Positions 61,501-64,000 of a DNA stretch of 64,000 bases are shown here, piece after piece. The position numbers and the translations under genes are program-made. The DNA lies in NCBI GenBank assembly GCA_004144175.1, contig SEFT01000001.1, forward strand, positions 1 to 64,000. The letters are read 5' to 3'. The DNA comes from Sphingobacteriales bacterium. GTDB lineage: Bacteria > Bacteroidota > Bacteroidia > Chitinophagales > Chitinophagaceae. Position 1 is the first letter of the stretch; each line of letters opens with the position of its first letter. The notes below the pieces were generated by a model. The model did no database searches, was not told where the DNA came from, and saw only the letters and a list, made by a program, of their open reading frames with translations.

Positions 61501-62304
61501 ATGAATCTTCTTGTTGCAATGCCCGATTTATCCAGCCCGGGTGTCTGGATCAGCTTATTAACACTAACGTTCCTTGAGATCGTACTGGGTGTCGACAATA
61601 TCATTTTTATATCAATAGTGGCAGGTAAACTGCCCAAAGAAGAGCAAAAGAAAGCAAGGAATATTGGTCTGACTATGGCCATGGTATTCCGTATTTTGCT
61701 GCTATTGGGTATCAACTGGATCATTGGCATGAAAGATCCTGTGATACATATACCTTTCATAAATGAAGAAGGCCAGCCGCTGGGCCTCAGCATCAAAGAC
61801 CTGATACTGATAGCAGGAGGTATCTTCCTTATCGTAAAAAGCACGCTGGAAATACACCATAAGCTACAAGCGGTTGAAGACCATGGCAGCGGTAAGGCAA
61901 AAGCCGGTGCTGCCCTGAGTTCAGTTATCGTTCAGATCATACTAGTGGATGCTGTATTCTCCTTCGACTCGATACTCACCGCCATTGGCCTTGTGGATGA
62001 AGTAGCGATCATGATCGCTGCCGTTATCATCTCAATGGGTATTATGATGGCTTTCTCCGGCCCCGTATCGCGTATCATCAATGCGCAGCCTACGCTACAA
62101 ATGCTGGCGCTGAGCTTCCTGGTAGTAATAGGCGTAATGCTGGTTGCCGGTGGTATACACGAAGAGATCAGCAAAGGCATAATCTACTCTTGCCTGGCTT
62201 TCTCACTGGTCGTTGAGATGCTCAACATACGCCTGCGCAAAAAGAAAAGCTATGTAGAGCTGCACGACAATAAGATAGACGATGAAGTAATGAACAAAAA
62301 ATAG
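61501..62304 (+). CDS. TerC-family membrane protein
   Basis: 267 aa with about seven membrane helices. The TerC core is ending FLEIVLGVDNIIFISIVAGKLP, with the second DAVFSFDSILTAIGLVDEVAI, where Asp residues in the membrane probably bind a metal ion. TerC proteins are linked to metal-ion (Mn) export or tellurite resistance. No ter genes surround it, so the metal-homeostasis role is the likelier. Confidence 0.88.
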   Translation: MNLLVAMPDLSSPGVWISLLTLTFLEIVLGVDNIIFISIVAGKLPKEEQKKARNIGLTMAMVFRILLLLGINWIIGMKDPVIHIPFINEEGQPLGLSIKDLILIAGGIFLIVKSTLEIHHKLQAVEDHGSGKAKAGAALSSVIVQIILVDAVFSFDSILTAIGLVDEVAIMIAAVIISMGIMMAFSGPVSRIINAQPTLQMLALSFLVVIGVMLVAGGIHEEISKGIIYSCLAFSLVVEMLNIRLRKKKSYVELHDNKIDDEVMNKK

Positions 62305-62306
62305 TT

Positions 62307-64000
62307 CTAATTACTTTCTGCCGTTTCGGTCTGGTGGCGGTATAGTGCTGCGTATTTGCCATTGAGCTGCATGAGCTCTGCATGTGTGCCTTGCTCGGCT
62401 ATCTGGCCATGATCCAGCACTATTATCTTGTCGAAGTTCCACAAGGTAAAGATGCGGTGCGTGATGACGATGGTCGTCTTGTCTTTCTGGTAGGTATTTA
62501 GGTTTTCCAGAATTCTCTTTTCGGTCTGTGTATCTACAGCCGATAGCGATTCGTCCATCAGCAGGATGTTGCTGTTCTTAAGCAGTGCTCGTGCAAGCAC
62601 CATGCGCTGCTTTTGTCCTCCCGATAGCATTACGCCGCGTTCGCCTATTACGGTCTCATAGCCTTTGGGCAAACCGGCAATGTCTTTTTCCAGGTCGGCC
62701 AGATGTGCAGCGTGTTTTACATCGCGCTCAGTCGCGTCTTTGCCGCTGAAGCGTATGTTGTTGAAAATACTGTCGGAGAAAAGAAAAGCCTCCTGCGGTG
62801 CGTAGGCTATCTGTGTGCGGAGGTGTTGCAGATCATAGTTCTTTACCGGCACACCATCAACCAATACTGCACCCTGCTGAGGATCGTACATACGCAACAA
62901 TAGCTGGGCTATTGTAGACTTGCCCGAGCCGGTACGGCCAATGATAGCTACCCGATCGCCTGATTTGATGTGTAGTGAGAAATCTTTGAGCGCCGTAATG
63001 CCGGTATGCTGAAAGGTGAAAGTGACCTTATCGAAACGTATTTCTCCTTTTACTTCATTTTTTATAGCATCTGCAGGGCTCACAATTTCCGGCTTCGTAT
63101 GCAGGAACTCGTTGATACGCTTTTGCGATGCGCTGGCGCGCTGTATCATAGAAGCTACCCAGCCAATGCTGGATATGGGGAACATAAGCAGGTTGATGTA
63201 AATAACAAATTCGGCAATATTACCCGCGCTTATCTTTCCCTGTATAGCCAGGTATCCGCCTATCAGCACGGTGCTCAGCATACTCAGGCCAATGAACAGG
63301 TTCATTGCCGGGAAGTAGATAGCCTCGGTAAGCGACAGGTTGATGGCGCTTTTGCGGTAGTCTTCGGATGTTTTGGTAAAGAAGCGCAGCATATTATGCT
63401 CCTGCACAAATGATTTTATGACGCGTATGCCTGAATAGGACTCCTGGGCAGTAGTGGTAAGGTCAGATAGCTGCGATTGTATCTTTTCGCTCTTCTTAAA
63501 TATCAGTCGGTTGACGATGTAGATAGACAGCGCCAGCAAGGGCAAGGGTACCACTACATATATGGTTAGCAAGGGATTTACGCGCAGCATACCCCATATG
63601 CACATGATGGATAGCACGATAAGGTTGGTGCTGTACATGATGGCAGGGCCGGTGTACATACGCACCCGCGAAACGTCTTCCGACATACGGTTCATCAGGT
63701 CGCCGGTAAAGTGTGTTTTATAGAAGTGTGTATGCAGTTCCTGGTAGTGGGTGTATATCTCATTCTTTTGGTCGTACTCTATAAGGCGCGACATTACGAT
63801 GATCGTCTGGCGCATAAAGAACATAAACACGCCGCGCATCAATGCTAGGCCCAATAACAATAATCCATTCCAAAGTACGAGCTTAAAAACATAGGAATTC
63901 ATATCGCTTTTCAGCGCTGTACCGTCCAGCATGTGATAGGTATCTATGTTAGACTGTACCTGGTCGAGCACATTACGGATGATGACCGGCGGTATTACCG
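62307..64000 (-). CDS. MsbA-like ABC exporter, 5' end outside window
   Basis: Half-transporter of at least 560 codons; the frame runs off the right edge (the residues before the GTG at 63971 continue as VIPPVIIRN), so the start lies beyond 64000. The membrane domain has six helices (visible through about residue 300), the ATPase has GRTGSGKST (Walker A), LSGGQKQRMVLARAL (signature) and ILLMDESLSAVDTQTEK (Walker B and D-loop), then TTIVITHRI. Exports lipids, drugs or peptides; substrate unknown. It is convergent with the TerC gene at 2 bp distance. Confidence 0.9.
   Translation of the reverse strand, partial: VIPPVIIRNVLDQVQSNIDTYHMLDGTALKSDMNSYVFKLVLWNGLLLLGLALMRGVFMFFMRQTIIVMSRLIEYDQKNEIYTHYQELHTHFYKTHFTGDLMNRMSEDVSRVRMYTGPAIMYSTNLIVLSIMCIWGMLRVNPLLTIYVVVPLPLLALSIYIVNRLIFKKSEKIQSQLSDLTTTAQESYSGIRVIKSFVQEHNMLRFFTKTSEDYRKSAINLSLTEAIYFPAMNLFIGLSMLSTVLIGGYLAIQGKISAGNIAEFVIYINLLMFPISSIGWVASMIQRASASQKRINEFLHTKPEIVSPADAIKNEVKGEIRFDKVTFTFQHTGITALKDFSLHIKSGDRVAIIGRTGSGKSTIAQLLLRMYDPQQGAVLVDGVPVKNYDLQHLRTQIAYAPQEAFLFSDSIFNNIRFSGKDATERDVKHAAHLADLEKDIAGLPKGYETVIGERGVMLSGGQKQRMVLARALLKNSNILLMDESLSAVDTQTEKRILENLNTYQKDKTTIVITHRIFTLWNFDKIIVLDHGQIAEQGTHAELMQLNGKYAALYRHQTETAESN

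Overview
The window looks like a chromosomal segment of a gliding or adhesive Bacteroidota, most like Chitinophagales/Chitinophagaceae. The signs are four proteins or remnants with type IX secretion (T9SS) sorting domains, a giant SprB-repeat adhesin, BatB/BatC, DUF5606 and DUF4783 proteins, near absence of Shine-Dalgarno sequences, and promoters with the Bacteroidota -7 box TAnnTTTG, often only a few bases from the start codon. The organism assignment is inference from gene content, not from a marker-gene comparison.

Layout. (1) 1-5.2 kb is an RHS polymorphic-toxin locus: the 3' end of a large RHS gene with an unrecognised toxin tip and a lipoprotein behind it, a reverse-strand orphan, a second beheaded RHS tip with an L,D-transpeptidase-like H/S/GC motif and its own lipoprotein, then a frameshifted third RHS scrap. 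A perfect 35-bp palindromic repeat stands in front of the second and third RHS pieces. (2) 5.7-9.7 kb holds a T9SS cargo protein, about 800 bp without genes, and a tyrosine recombinase with phased GGTACAA repeats beside it, next to the 3' end of mnmE. (3) 9.8-31.8 kb is mainly housekeeping: mnmE, dtd, tadA, a Rieske protein, an LD-carboxypeptidase, rhodanese, YceI, adk-obgE, an RluE-like synthase, batB-batC, a UvrD/PcrA helicase, gpmI, TPR proteins, a family-10 glycosylhydrolase and a DUF5606 protein with a histone-H1-like tail. Most convergent pairs share a strong bidirectional terminator. (4) 31.9-43.7 kb is cell surface: a 1518-aa SprB-repeat adhesin followed by a glycan cluster (flippase, two FkbM methyltransferases, two GT2 glycosyltransferases, gmd-fcl for GDP-L-fucose). 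(5) 43.9-58.2 kb is a complete nuoA-N operon for respiratory complex I. It is interrupted by an NTF2-like gene between nuoE and nuoF and by a four-helix-bundle gene between nuoF and nuoG. (6) 58.2-64 kb holds two small unknown genes, scpB, an M28 peptidase with PDZ domain, a TerC protein and the 3' part of an MsbA-like ABC exporter cut by the window edge.

Most notable. The four-helix-bundle gene inside nuo is bracketed by 24-bp inverted repeats (21/24 matching), and a solo copy of the same repeat sits between nuoB and nuoC, so it looks like a very small insertion cassette. A second small repeat family (a CCCC/GGGG hairpin followed by TTGGGG) abuts the start codons of nuoE, nuoK and nuoL, with a weaker copy before nuoF. 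I saw no tRNA, rRNA or CRISPR array.
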